From positions 729,401-793,400 of the forward strand of contig CAUJGJ010000040.1 in assembly GCA_963170055.1 (NCBI GenBank): 64,000 nt of DNA, in the 5' to 3' direction. The notes beneath the pieces were generated by a model that made no database searches, had not been told where the DNA came from, and saw only the letters and a program-made list of their open reading frames with translations. This DNA is from Halisarca cf. caerulea. Its lineage: Eukaryota > Porifera > Demospongiae > Chondrillida > Halisarcidae. Positions 48,511-60,468 of this stretch are shown one piece after another. Each line of letters opens with the position of its first letter. The stretch's first letter is position 1. Both the position numbers and the translations under genes were made by a program.

Positions 48511-50337
48511 TTAATAAAACATGTCTTTCCTTGTTGGCCTATTCAGTTGGCGACAACTACTGTCGATGGCATGCTTGTATAGTCGCCAAGTGTCCTTCTC
48601 ATTCTCATCCGGTCGCACGGGATATATTGAATAAATGGCACCTTTGATAGCTTCCATCCTGTTTGGTGACAACTGCTTCTTCCCAATTCCAGCACAGTTG
48701 GAAGTGGCGCGCTCATGAATGCTGTAGCATCTTCTTACCAGCTGGACTGCTAAGTTAGCCTTGGAATTGGCTGCTTTGTAGCACTTGGAAATCACCTCTT
48801 GCCTAATCTTTCCACTGGTGTCGAATATCTCGTCAAAATCTACTGATGCAGCTCCATTTTGCATTGGACAACAAGGAGCAAAATCAGTGTGGACTGATTG
48901 GTTGCCATTTTGCAATGGATCTGAGGAGTGTTGAACTTGTGGACGAGGGCCATATGAGTGAAAAGAGTAAGGTGTGTGTGGATGCAGCAAACGGGGCGGA
49001 AGTGTACATGACATTGCACAGTGAGGGATTTGTGGCTGCAATGAGTGACTCAACTGACATGGTGCATGTGGTGAATGTGCGTACAAAAAACTCTGTGATG
49101 GGCAAGGTGAGGGTGAAAACTGGGGCGTACATGTACATGACGATTGCTGAAGAGGTGCAGTTGGGTATAAATAGTGTGTGGGGTGTACATTGTGTGAGAA
49201 TAAAGAGTGTGGAGTATGTATGTTGTGTGAGGGGTTGGGTGAGAATGAAGGATGTGGAGTATGTATACTGTGTGAGGGGTTGGGTGAGAATGAAGGATGT
49301 GGAGTATGTATGCTGTGTGAGGGGTTGGGTGAGAATGAAAGATGTGGAGTATGTATGCTGTGTGAGGGGTTGGGTGAGAATGAAGGATGTGGAGTATGTA
49401 TGCTGTGTGAGGGGTTGGGTGAGAATGAAGGATGTGGAGTATGTATGCTGTGTGAGGGGTTGGGTGAGAATGAAAGATGTGGAGTATGTATGCTGTGTGA
49501 GGGGTTGGGTGAGAATGAAGGATGTGGAGTATGTATGCTGTGTGAGGGGTTGGGTGAGAATGAAGGATGTGGAGTATGTATGCTGTGTGAGGGGTTGGGT
49601 GAGAATGAAGGATGTGGAGTATGTATGCTGTGTGAGGGGTTGGGTGAGAATGAAGGATGTGGAGTATGTATGCTGTGTGAGGGGTTGGGTGAGAATGAAG
49701 GATATTGAGTATGTATGCTGTGTGAGGGGTTGGGTGAGAATAAAGTGCGAGAGGTATGTGCGTTGTGTGAGGGGTTGGGTGAGAATGAAGATTGTAGGGT
49801 ATGTGACTGAATGGGTAAGAATAAGGTGGGTGACAGGGATAGAGTTGATGAATCCATGGAAGGCCTAGCAATGTTGGTAATGTCTTGCAAAACCTTTGTA
49901 GGCGTTTCATCCTCTTCGAAAGAATCACTTGGTACAACATCTTCCTCTTCAAATTCTGGATTTTCCGAGCTGGCAGGCTCGCCACTTCCCAACCACAGCG
50001 ACATATTCCTTCCTTGCCTCTTACTTGCGTGATCTTCTACTTTCTTGCCACTATTTGCCTTCTTTTTGCCCGCACCGATTGCCATTTTCTTTGCTGTACT
50101 AGTGGATTTCTTCGTACTCACATGATGCTTCCTTGGCGGCCTCCAGTCAAGTAAATCGATCACAATCGCTTTGTAGCGTCGTGAATTGAATTTCACAAGC
50201 AAGGTCTCTCCCACATCAATTCTTGCAACATCCCCTACTACATGCTTCACATTGATACGGTTTCGATTACCAGCGTCTTTCGATTTAAGCCATTCAACTA
50301 GGATTTCGTTCGTTTTCTTCTTCGTGCTCTTTGCCAT
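48511..50337 (-). CDS. BEN-domain protein with tandem 15-residue repeats (608 aa)
   Basis: One intact ORF. The N-terminus (about residues 1-70; VGETLLVKFNSRRYKAIVID) resembles the small chromatin-like module found before BEN domains. A basic linker (KKSTSTAKKMAIGAGKKK) and an acidic stretch follow. The centre (about residues 180-390) is about 14 copies of FSPNPSHSIHTPHPS. The C-terminus is a BEN domain (about 505-600): LAVQLVRRCYSIHERATSN, then KKQLSPNRMEAIKGAIYSIYP and WRLYKHAIDSSCRQL. BEN domains bind DNA and recruit chromatin repressors. Inside a transposon it could bind the element's ends or shield it, which is inference. It has no intron, and its start is 124 bases from the right end. 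Confidence 0.8.
   Translation of the reverse strand: MAKSTKKKTNEILVEWLKSKDAGNRNRINVKHVVGDVARIDVGETLLVKFNSRRYKAIVIDLLDWRPPRKHHVSTKKSTSTAKKMAIGAGKKKANSGKKVEDHASKRQGRNMSLWLGSGEPASSENPEFEEEDVVPSDSFEEDETPTKVLQDITNIARPSMDSSTLSLSPTLFLPIQSHTLQSSFSPNPSHNAHTSRTLFSPNPSHSIHTQYPSFSPNPSHSIHTPHPSFSPNPSHSIHTPHPSFSPNPSHSIHTPHPSFSPNPSHSIHTPHPSFSPNPSHSIHTPHLSFSPNPSHSIHTPHPSFSPNPSHSIHTPHPSFSPNPSHSIHTPHLSFSPNPSHSIHTPHPSFSPNPSHSIHTPHPSFSPNPSHNIHTPHSLFSHNVHPTHYLYPTAPLQQSSCTCTPQFSPSPCPSQSFLYAHSPHAPCQLSHSLQPQIPHCAMSCTLPPRLLHPHTPYSFHSYGPRPQVQHSSDPLQNGNQSVHTDFAPCCPMQNGAASVDFDEIFDTSGKIRQEVISKCYKAANSKANLAVQLVRRCYSIHERATSNCAGIGKKQLSPNRMEAIKGAIYSIYPVRPDENEKDTWRLYKHAIDSSCRQLNRPTRKDMFY
49195..49800 (-). repeat. 45-bp coding minisatellite, about 14 units
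   Basis: The unit on the plus strand contains GGTTGGGTGAGAATGAAGGA and TGTGTGAGG. The period of 45 keeps all frames open, so long ORFs of 340, 311 and 176 codons in other frames here are artefacts. Units are nearly identical, with an occasional GAAGGA/GAAAGA change, pointing to recent expansion. Confidence 0.92.
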
Positions 50338-50749
50338 CTCACGCAGCTACACATCAAACGATCTAAACTTCACACCTATGACACGCGTTAATCGAGCAAG
50401 TACTCGCGAGGGCACTCGTGTATCACGCGTTTCCGTGGTAATGTTCCTGTAATCAGTACTGTAGTTATCATAATAAATCTGGACATGTCCAACATGCTGC
50501 ACCTAGTAAAAAAGTGTTTTTCTGCCCTTCACATCATCCAAGCACACAATCCAAGTAAACCACTGTAGGTTATATACACCATGTTATCAAGAGCGAAAAA
50601 AAGGATTTTCCTGTTTTAATTCACTTCAAATGATAACAGTGTTAACTGTGAAAATTACACGAGCTTGTATACTTTAACAGGTAGGCTACACCTGTTAAGT
50701 TCTCATTGTAGATGCAAGCAGTTTAGTGGTACAAACATTCCAAGTGTAC

Positions 50750-51063
50750 CTCTTATTCTTCATTCCAGTAGCATCCTCTGCCAACTGCGCACTGGCCTTT
50801 TGAGATCCCATAGTACCCTGTTAAGAATAGAATAATACTCAACAATGAGTATATAGGGGAATAATGGGGTACATTCTATATGATATCATGCCTCAGTTCG
50901 CATGAACAATTCTCTAATCCATGTGAACGGTTTTCTCTCCAGACAATGAAATCATGGCCAATTACATCATCTTAACGCAATCCACTCTGGCTGCAGGGTT
51001 GCATCCTGGATCTGCAACACATGCTCCCACAAGAGGAAGAAGTACTGCAACAAAAATGTACAT
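50750..51063 (-). pseudogene. Trefoil copy 2, first two exons (dead)
   Basis: Exon 1 (51063-50976) keeps the signal peptide ([17 protein letters not shown]) and [11 protein letters not shown], but its donor GTGAGA is now TTAAGA. Exon 2 (50817-50750) reads GYYGISKGQCAVGRGC, then YWNEE and a stop, so the fifth trefoil cysteine is tyrosine and the end is nonsense. Flanks match copies 1 and 3. The TATA-like box is disrupted at 51151-51160. Confidence 0.82.
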
Positions 51064-51199
51064 TCTGTTCAATAGTGATAGTCTTGATTGATGTGTTACA
51101 AAGTGCTATATAGCTGGCACAATTCAAATGAAGAAGGTTGTGCTGAACCTCTATAATAAGTAGTGACTGATCCGTGGGTCCCACAGTACACAGAGGTTA

Positions 51200-52440
51200 A
51201 TACATGTGGAATAACAGGTCACATTGCACACCGTCACCCAATTTGGCCACAGCGCACATTTTTATTTATGTGGGCTGAACACCTATGGGTAATTGGAGCT
51301 TTTATGGTCAGTTTGGTTGCCACACCTTATCCATGAATGCTGCTACATGCACTGTGTGGTTTATCATTTTGTAATGGGGTAAAGGAGGAAATACACATGT
51401 GGCCCAAACCCAAATATGTTTGCTTGCATAATGTGTTTGTATTACCTCAAAACCATTGATTGCCAATTCCAGTGTTGTATGTGCTTTGTGTCATTTGAAA
51501 GGAATTAGCAGTAATAAGTTCGCTGCCTTTGGGAAGTGATTTAATTGCCATGTCCCTCCTGAGTATGGTTCATCTCCACCTTTTAAAAAGTGTGTTACAA
51601 TTGGTAAATGTATTGCATCATTTTAAAGGCATGCCCCGTATATGTTCAAGTATAGGTAACACCCAAGTATAAGCCGCACCCTAAAATAACTGACTAACAC
51701 GTTACACTGTACAAGAGACTGCCTAGAATCGAGTCTGAAGTGTGACTTATATTCAAGTAAATGCTATTATCTAATATCACACATACTCAGGGGCATACCC
51801 AGGATTCTTGTAGTGGGGTTTCCAGACAGTCATTGCAAGATGTCTTTGCTGCGTGCCTCTTGGTTACTCTCTCACAGATTCAAGTCATACTAATACTTGA
51901 TCAATAATGAATATGCTCAATAGAAGATATTGTACATAATTTTAATGAGAAAACAATACTCAATTACTGCAGCTATTGTATTGATAGTTTTTTCATGAAC
52001 AATATGGCTATTATGACACACTAGGCCTAATGACTACATCATATGACATCAAATGAAATGAAAAATCCAACAATAAACTCTGAAAATGCCCTCAATGAAT
52101 TTTAATTATATATTTTAAAGAATTTTAAGGTAGAATCCTGCCTCTCAAGTGGTATCAAATGATAGTACACATTCAATTGCAACGTGTATCATGCACCGCC
52201 CACCCCTAAAGTTCACACGTTCCACTGCCACTGCTACTAAACTTATCTATACATAGAAATTGACCAAATATACATAGACAGTCATGTAGTACACATATAT
52301 TGACAATATAATTATTTATTATAGTTTATTTTTCTTTATATAGAAGCACTGCAATATATATATACTGCAATTTCCCTGCAAGTATTATTGAAAAAGTAAT
52401 GGTAACTATATATTAATATTATGGCCTATTCTATAGTGCT
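51200..52440. other. Upstream flank of copy 2 and downstream flank of copy 3
   Basis: 51200-51400 is homologous to 59790-59960 (duplicated 5' flank). 52250-52440 resembles the 3' flank of the other trefoil copies (ATATAGAAGCACTGCA, GGCCTATTCTATAGTGCT). No gene between. Confidence 0.55.
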
Positions 52441-52497
52441 AAAGCTACTAATGGAGTTCTTTTTAGTAAATTTGGTTCCAGCTGCTCATTGTGTTGC

Positions 52498-52892
52498 TCA
52501 TTCATTGAGTAGAATGCGATGGAAGCACCATGGGGTATTCTGTACAGAGGAAAATTACTTTCAAATTAATCCAGTGTTTCTGCTATTTTCTAAACAGTAT
52601 ACACACCTCTTCGTCAGACTTTTCCCAACAGCATCCTTTTGATTCACATTCTTCTTGGGTCGTTCCAACTTGTCCTATCAATGTAAGAGTGAGTGTAACC
52701 ATGTAGTGGTATTTAATATAAACTATCTGCTTATAGTTCAAATGGTAGCATCATTACTGTCTCACATTATATAATTATTGATAACTCAAAAATTCCCCAT
52801 TTATCCTTCCGGCGGCCCTATATTGTTTTACTTACATCAAAGTGTCCAGAATGCTCAAAACATCTGTCACTATGTATATATATCTATATCTA

Positions 52893-52954
<62 letters not shown>

Positions 52955-53312
52955 GTATATATATGCTCTAATTTTCGTCAGAGCAATTGTCAGGAAAAAA
53001 ACGTCCTTTAGAATGGAATTGCAAGGTTTTTGAAAGGTGGCGAATAATTGGAATGGGGGGACAAATATTTAGAATCGACGACGGCGAAGTAGAACCATCA
53101 AAAAATGGCTGTTTCTAGCTTGAGAATTGTTGTGCTCGTTTGAGGATACCACGTATACAAGGAACTTTGGAATCCAAATTCGACGATTACTTGAACGAAA
53201 TAAAAATGACTAATATAAACAAAGAACACTTGCTATCTCATCATCAAATAGAATGCTTTTCATCCCTTTTGGAGCCCATGACGAATAATTGGAATGATAA
53301 ATTAGAGCATAT

Positions 53313-53375
<63 letters not shown>

Positions 53376-56300
53376 TGAAAGCTCTCCAATCTGACACTTA
53401 TTGGGACTGGAAAAATAATGTAAAATTACAGAGGCTTAATTATGAACGATCATCATTGCTAATGTCACATTTTGTCAATAGTTAAATGTACATAATAATG
53501 CAATTAACTGGAATAAAAACAAAGTCTGTGATACTTATACACTTTATAGCAAGGGTGTGGATATCTTGATTCAGTATTACAACTGAGTCTGATTATTGCG
53601 TCATTTTGTTAGCTGCTAAATGTACCATTAAATTGACTATTAGCAATACATAATAAAGCATTATTATGAAGTCTGCAAGTGAAACGTGTATGGCAGAAAC
53701 AGAAGGAAAACTCCAACAGGTTTGTAACATTGCCGGATTGTACAAGTTAATTTGGTTCTAGGGACTCCAGAATGGATGTCAGTGTACAGATAAAGCATTT
53801 GTTGGATTAGGCAGTCAATTGTGTATTGAATACATCGATGCCTAGAATATAGGTTTGTTTAAGCATTTGTTGGTTTAGAAAGGTGTTGGATTGGGAAGGC
53901 TTCACAGGATATCAAAATACAGGGTAAGAAGATGGTACCCTATTTCTCGGCAATATTTCTATGAAATTTGTGTTTGCTTCTCATTTCATCAATGAAGAGT
54001 CTTTTAGAGTTGAAGAGTTAGTTTCATCAATAACAACAATTTCCAAGCTATTTGAGTAAGTGGCCCTCAAGTTTTTTAAACTCAAGCTTGTTTTTTTTAC
54101 ATCTTTGCTATCTGATGACTAAAAGCAGGTACTGGACAAACAGGTATGCATCTGGGTACACTCACTTTATTTAAGTCTTTTAATAATTTATATAAACTTA
54201 CCGCAATCTGTTTTCATACCAACAGTGTCGCATCTTTCTGCCACCTGTCCAGATTTGAAGCACCAAGGCTCGCCCTATGTTAATGAAATATAACAGTGAG
54301 AATATGAGAATATGCCAGTGTGGTAGGTCACTACATGCAAACTTGATGGACAGTGCAGTTATACAACTTACTGGTGTATCTGATTCTTTCCAGCAACAAC
54401 CCCTATCCTTACATTGTTCTTCATTGATTCCAAGGAAGCCTATTACATAAAAACATTATGTCAATAATATTAGAAGTAGCAACAATAACTTAAGTGAAAA
54501 ACTCATGGGGGCTGCCCCCCCATGCACATTCTTGAATCACTTGAAAAGTTTTGCAGAGTACATATTTAACTGTTACAGCCGAATGTTCATTGTACACAAT
54601 GTTTTGTAAACTTTGCATTTGTTTTGATTACAAAACATTTACTTACACACTGCCTTATAAGTTTGTACTTCTTCACTGTTATTATATATATTGTCTATTA
54701 TAATATTTAGATTGAAATCTATATACATTATAATATTACATATATATAATATTATGTATAGTCAAAAATGATATTATAGGGGCTTCCTGCTGGTAGCTCC
54801 CAAAGAGGATTGGCTGACAAAGTTGATGCAGCATGCAACAGCTACTACAGAAAGAGTGGCTACAGTGGAAACAACCATGCTCAACCTAATAATACATGAT
54901 ATGATAGAGACTCGTTGTTATGTTGATTTATGATATAATATAACTTTCGAACAAATTCTAACCTAACAGATCAATTGTACAAAATCAATGCACAGAACGT
55001 TTCGGCCACGTAGGCCTTCATTAGCTGTGGACACGGAAAAAACATGGCCGCCATACATTAGCGCAAATTTTGTTTTCATCTGAAAACTAACGATGCAGTA
55101 CAGTTAGTAACATTTAAAAGTGATATTGGTACCTTTTGACACATTATACAGTACATATGTGCTGCGGGATGTAGGAATTTGCACAGTGTACATTCAGTCC
55201 AATTAAACTCTGTCTAGCCCTATGCCCATCTAGCCTCATGCATGTGTAGCCCTATGCTCGTCAAGCCCTATGCCTGTCTTGCCCTTTGCCCACCTAGCCC
55301 TGTACTGGTTTTGCAACTTAACCTTGTTCCAAGTGTTTTTGGAGAATCCTTTTTTGATAATGGCTTTTTGCACGATCCTGTGTCAATCCTACATCCTTGT
55401 ACCATTTTTAAATGGTTTTTATACACCCTTATTATATCTGATAATACATTTTGAAGAGTACGTAAACCAGTGTATCTGTGAAGTTCTATAATAATAACTA
55501 TATAATCCCCCGAGAAGCATTGTATCACTTACCGCATTCAACTCTTGGGATGTTGTACATGAAGCATTTTGTCGCATCATCATAGAAACACCACGGGACA
55601 TTCTTCAAGAGAGAAGAAAACTGACTTACCACTTAAAGTTCATTTTACTCAATTATTCCAATGTACCATTTCACAGTTCACTACAAACATTCACATAATT
55701 GTCAGCTGTAGTACACTTTCACTGATAGCCATCAAACTAGTTCACAAAAGCTTGAATGTCTTGCACGGCAAGTTCTTGAGTATGACGGAATATGGGTTCT
55801 TGACACATAACGGTAACATTTACAACATGTGATTAAAAGATTTCAGAGCCATGTGATTCAACAGCCGATAGAAGGAATATTCGATCATGGGGTATTTATA
55901 AACAATAGAAAAAAGTATGAAGACGGTTGTCACTAAAAAGTCACCATATATCTTGACATCCTCTTTCAAAATCCTGAAAGGTAAGGGCTAAGTTTGTATA
56001 CTTACTAAATAAAAGCCACACATATTTTTCTGCTACAGACAAGTAGCAGACGAATAAAAAATTGGCAACTTTTCTGCATGCCACATTTGTACAATTTTAG
56101 TGCTATGAAGAGATAAAGATCATCGCCAATTGCCTAACACCAACATTAGCCCCTTAACAAGTGTAAGCCATTTTATTGGCTTTATAAAGCCTTTCCCCTT
56201 AGGACCTGTGATGCACGAACATCATGGGATTGGAAAAAAATTATACTGAAAGATAGCCTAGGGTATCTAAGACACTTGTACACAATGAGTTGCTAGTATA

Positions 56301-59300
56301 TTAATTAGTTTACAAAGTGTTACTAAGCTATGCAATAATAAAATATCTACCATTTGTTTGGTGGAATCAAGAATCCACATATTCAGAGGAAGGACAGCTG
56401 CTTTTAGCACTCCTCAAGTATATATTAAGAGAACAGAAGGTATCATTGCAAAATTTGAGCAATCAATGTGAAAAAATTGCCTTTGTCTTCTTTGTTGACA
56501 TTATTATGCATTGTCTAAGCTTTGCAACTTTGCTACATGGGGAAGTCATTTGCCAAGACAGCATATGAATGGATCTGAAAGAATACTGGTGTGCTTCTAA
56601 GTTCTGTTTAGTTGTCACTGTTGATTAGTTTACATCTGATGCATTGTATACCTTGTTGAAACCCCTATATCTAGCTTCCTTTCTTGTTAGAATTACGAGA
56701 AAAACGTACTTTGGAAAGTTGCGCAGGTATGTTATGGCACTTTTCGCCAAAAAACAAAATGGCTGCCTCTTACGAATGCCTCTAATAAAACGCTTTGTTT
56801 TCTCTTCCTACAGTCGCAAAGACTCAAGAAACCATCTAGATAGTATTATGAACATTTGCATTTTGTGCATTGGCAATTTAAAGAGCCAAAACCTGTTGTA
56901 CGTGTTGTATATGGTCGATTTTTAAACTATACCAAAATAAGCAAAAATCGCAAAAGGCGCGGTTGAAGAAATCTGAATTTAAACACCCAAGTGTATTCAG
57001 AAGACAGAACATGTCCTAATCTTACTTTTCGCCCATGGAGAAAACGCTGCTCCATTCCACGGCTGTTATGTATAAGGATTTCTGCTCAAAAAGACACAAA
57101 AAGATCGGCTACAGCAACAAATGGCTGCGCATAAGCTGAACGGAAGGGCCGACCATCTTCCCCATGGCGGAATTTGAAGTTCAGTCCTTTAGAGATAATT
57201 TGACAAAGTTTTAAGGATCTAGGTAGAGATCTAGACCCGCGCCTTTTTCGCCATAAAATCCTTGTGGACTGGAGTGCTTCTTTAGGCATTTGTCACATGA
57301 TATCACATGTCCACGAAGGCAAACTCTTCAAATACTCGCGCGTATTAGCCTATGATGACGTATAATTGTCGTGTTTAAGCTGTGGTCACATGGCCTGACC
57401 GTGATAAACTGTGTGAGGCGTAATAATCTAATCGCATAGCTTGTTAAACCACAAAACGCCCCCTTTAGCCTCAATTCTGCCATAACATACCTGCGTGGCT
57501 AGGGTTTGGAGCTTTTACTTGCTTGCGACAGAGCATCCAAAGCTGATTTACATTACTGGCACATGACTAACCCATGGAATTCAGTGATAATGAAATTCAT
57601 ATCATGAAACCCGCAAAGCTTCGGCCATAACATATCTGCATTTCTTTATAGTCACCATGTGCTGAAAACAACCATTAGACATTTATCCCATTCACACTCA
57701 CTTGCAAATGATAACAGTGTTTGCAAGTGGGACATGTCCGTACTAATTCAAAGTTGTGAAATTTTTGGTCTTTTTACAGCTTCTGTTCTCAACTTGCAGA
57801 AACTTCAGAGCGTCAAACATAGGCTTAACAAGTAGGCAGACACATAAGCTTTTCGACGATTACCCTTTTGAAAGATCTTCTTCAAGCGCATAAAAAGCTA
57901 CTAAGGTTTGACTAACCCCTACTAAAAAGTGAAATGCTTTGGGTGATAGATGGTGGAGCACTTTCAAGACTACTTTTTCACATAAATCACTATAGCAAAA
58001 CATTTACTAACTTCTCCATTTGGCAGCAACGACAATTCCTCTCCAAAGCTGAGATATGCAATATTGTCCCTCAAAAGACAAACTTCAAGCGTCTATAACT
58101 TGGGACACGCATGTGGGACATGTCCACACTAATAATTATTGATAGGTGTGAAATTTATGTTGAGTTTTCGAAGGTTGTTCTCAGCTTGTGTGGGTCTGGG
58201 AAGGATCACTAAACCCTTTCTAAGAGAACAACACTCAAACTTTTTAATAATAACCGTTTCGAAGGCTTTCTGTCCTTCATTGATGAAATATGACCGGTTT
58301 GCTGATCCCCTACTTGAGACCTAAATTGGTTGAGTGCAAAGCACAGGAACGCCCCAAGGATGAGTAAGCTGGTATAACACTATACTAGAAGATTTACTAA
58401 AATCTCCATGCATGGGATCTAGCAGCTCTTTATGAGACTCGAGTAATGGCAAAACAGGGCTTACCAGCATAATTTCCAATGCCCATAACTTCGGACACGA
58501 AGTGAAGTACAATTTCCCATGCATGGAAAAGTTGAGTTGTGTAGTTAACTCCCAATGAGAAGTAAATAAACCATTCTTCGGCGATTGTGTGAGTTGCACC
58601 CAGAAAAAAACAAAAATATCTGAAGAACATTATTGGATCACATACGAGCGTGTGACAAACCAGCAGTAGCAACAGTAAAAGTCACTAAACATGGATTTGG
58701 CATTTGTATACACCTGAATATCAGCCTGAAACACAAGATAACTGCATGACCAGAATTTTATAGGTGCCTAAAAAGAACATTCTATCACTATGCAGACTGA
58801 GGAGTGCTATCATAACAAATCTGGACATATGCATGTCCCACATGTGTAGGAACAAAAGCTCTCTGCTGCCACATGGAAAAGTTGTATCCGCCAGATGGCT
58901 CAAAGTTGGCACCAAGAAACTGCCTCTAGCTTGTTCCCTCATGCATCATCCATACAGTTTGGTCACAAGCCAGCATGTGACAAGGCAACCATAACGACAG
59001 AAAATGTTACTAAACGTGGATTCAGTATTCTTATATGCCCGAATATTAGCTTAAATCCCGAGATAAATGCGTGACTAATAACTTATAGGCGCAGAAGAAT
59101 AAGATTCATCACTATGCAAACTCAGGAGCGATATCATAAGAAATCTGGACATGTCCCTCATGTGTGTTAACTATGTAAACTGCATAAGCTTGCATACTTC
59201 CACAGGTAGACTACACCTCTGATGTTCTAATTGTAGATGCAAGTGGTTTTGTTGTACGAATAAACTTACCTCTTCTTCTTCATTCCAACAGCATCCTCTG

Positions 59301-59615
59301 TCGACTGTACACTGGCCTTTAGTAATGCCGAAATATCCTGTTAAGAATAGAAAATATGCACAACAAATAATGGAATAGTAAAGCACATTTTGTACACTGT
59401 ATTATGACTTAATAATTGATGCACATCATGTCTTAATACCCATGTGCAATTTTTTTATATTTTCTTGATAATCTGTAAACCTTTATCTCTCCAGATGATA
59501 GAATCACTGCAAATTGCATTATCTCACCGCAATCCACCCTGGCTGCAGGGTTGCATCCTGGATCTGCAACACATACTCCCACAAGAGGAAGAAGTACTGC
59601 AACAAAAATGTACAT
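52498..59615 (-). CDS. Secreted protein with three P-type (trefoil) domains, copy 3 (7 exons)
   Basis: Exons on the minus strand: 59615-59528, 59337-59270, 55602-55533, 54439-54372, 54268-54202, 52668-52607, 52539-52498. All phases agree, giving 465 nt, or 154 residues plus stop. The signal peptide is [17 protein letters not shown]. The trefoil cores are [23 protein letters not shown] and [11 protein letters not shown], each completed by PWCF in the next exon, and all 18 cysteines are present. It differs from copy 1 by a two-codon longer fourth exon and a shorter tail (HRILLNE). The donor after the sixth exon is GTGTGT, weaker than GTGAGT in copy 1. Expected to be secreted; ligand unknown. 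Its introns have different repeats from those of copy 1, so most insertions postdate the duplication. Confidence 0.85.
52800..52880 (-). repeat. Hairpin-ended element fragment
   Basis: CCTTCCGGCGGCCCTATATTG with a following GTGTCCAGAATG and a TA tract matches one end of the elements at 113-451 and 15023-15319. The other hairpin is absent. Confidence 0.45.
52873..52952 (+). repeat. TA microsatellite
   Basis: About 40 TA units. A second run of about 27 units is at 53319-53372. Confidence 0.9.
52963..53316. repeat. Small TIR element between two TA runs
   Basis: TATATGCTCTAATTTTCGTC at the left is inverted as GA(T)AAATTAGAGCATATA at the right, and GCGAATAATTGGAATG/ACGAATAATTGGAATG occurs twice inside. 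About 355 bases, non-coding. Confidence 0.5.
55150..55440 (+). repeat. Repeat with degenerate CTAGCCC-ATG units
   Basis: Matches 22343-22690 in reverse and the second half of 2598-3347. Starts GATGTAGGAATTTGCAC and ends TTTTTATACACCC. Confidence 0.55.
55850..56720. other. Intronic DNA with no recognisable feature
   Basis: Within the second intron of trefoil copy 3. No repeat partner or gene found. Confidence 0.4.
56724..57500 (+). mobile_element. Non-autonomous element with TIR CAGGTATGTTATGGCA
   Basis: Left end GCAGGTATGTTATGGCACTT and right end TGCCATAACATACCTGCG. The whole body is shared in reverse with 62031-62819 (TTGTGGACTGGAGTGCTTC, then the TTTAGGC block, and CAAAACGCCCCC). Non-coding. 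Confidence 0.65.
57690..58130 (+). repeat. Medium-length interspersed repeat copy (uninterrupted)
   Basis: Full order of family blocks without the insertion found at 13352-13703, so it serves as an empty site. Ends with GTGGGACATGTCCACACTAA. Confidence 0.65.
58590..59090 (+). repeat. Two fragments of the medium-length repeat in tandem
   Basis: The block from AAGAACAT..GTGTGACAAACC to GAGATAA.TGCATGA occurs first at about 58610-58750, and its partner with AGCATGTGACAAGGC to GAGATAAATGCGTGA follows at 58850-59090. Confidence 0.5.
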
Positions 59616-59698
59616 TCTGTTCACTAGTTATAGTCTTGAATGATCTGTTACAAAGTGTTAGCTGGCACAATTCAAATGAAGAAGGTTGTGCTGAACCT

Positions 59699-59707
59699 CT
59701 ATAAATA
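59699..59707 (-). promoter_or_regulatory. TATA-like box of trefoil copy 3
   Basis: TATTTATAG on the minus strand, about 85 bases before the start codon, in the segment conserved with copy 1 (11924-11932). Confidence 0.5.
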
Positions 59708-60219
59708 GTGACTGATCTGTGGGTCCCACAGTACACAGAGGTTAACACAAAGTGGAATAACAGGTCAATTGCACACAGTCACCCAATTTGGCCACAGTGC
59801 ACATTTTTATTTATGTGGGCTGAACACCTATGGGTAATTGGAGCTTTTATGGTCAGTTTGGTTGCCACACCTTATCCATGAATGCTGCTACATGCACTGT
59901 GTGGTTTATCATTTTGTAATGGGGTAAAGGAGGAAATACACATGTGGCACAAACCCAAATATGTTTGGGCTCGTGATTTCATTTCATGCAAGATGTTCAC
60001 TTGCATAATGTGTTTGTGTTGCCTCAAAACCATTCATTGCCCATTCTGCTGCATACACATTGTGACAGAACAAAGGAACTAGCAAACAGCAAACAGAAGA
60101 TTTATTGACTCTGAGAAGCCATTTAAGTACAAACAGATATGTTCATCTTATATGATTGGTTCATTTTGATCTTTTATTAAAACTGTGTTACAATTGTTTT
60201 ATATACTGCATAATTATGA

Positions 60220-60414
60220 AAGTAGGTATACATACTTACCTAACTAGATGCATATGTTCTTCCGAATAGTCGGAGCTATGTGAAGGAACAAGCTGGAGAC
60301 AGTTCCTTGAAGCCAACTTGGAACCATTTGCTGTATACAACTTCTTTAAGGCAGCAACAGAACTTTTGTTCCTGTCCTAAGTTAAAGGGCTACATTCAAC
60401 ATTTTTGGGCCGTC

Positions 60415-60468
<54 letters not shown>

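Larger units (their letters stand above)
46865..50461 (+). mobile_element. Tc1/mariner element carrying a BEN-domain ORF (3.6 kb)
   Basis: The left end CAGTAGTGATTACAGATACA, then TTACCA, is inverted at the right end (reading inward CAGTACTGATTACAGGAACA, then TTACCA). Similarity continues, more weakly, for about 90 bases with CGCGAGTAC-rich sequence. Both ends are flanked by TA (46863-46864 and 50462-50463). A Tc1-type transposase lies just inside the left end and an ORF with a BEN domain lies just inside the right end, convergent. Typical Tc1/mariner elements are 1.3-2.5 kb with one gene, so this is large. No second TIR pair is visible around the transposase alone, which argues against simple nesting. 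Confidence 0.75.

Noticed and set aside
49195..49800. CRISPR-like array
   Set aside because: Direct repeats have no unique spacers, lie in a coding frame and the genome is eukaryotic.
48846..49868. A 340-codon plus-strand ORF and 311- and 176-codon ORFs over the BEN gene
   Set aside because: The 45-bp tandem period keeps all frames open. Only the minus-strand 608-codon frame has non-repeat domains on both sides.
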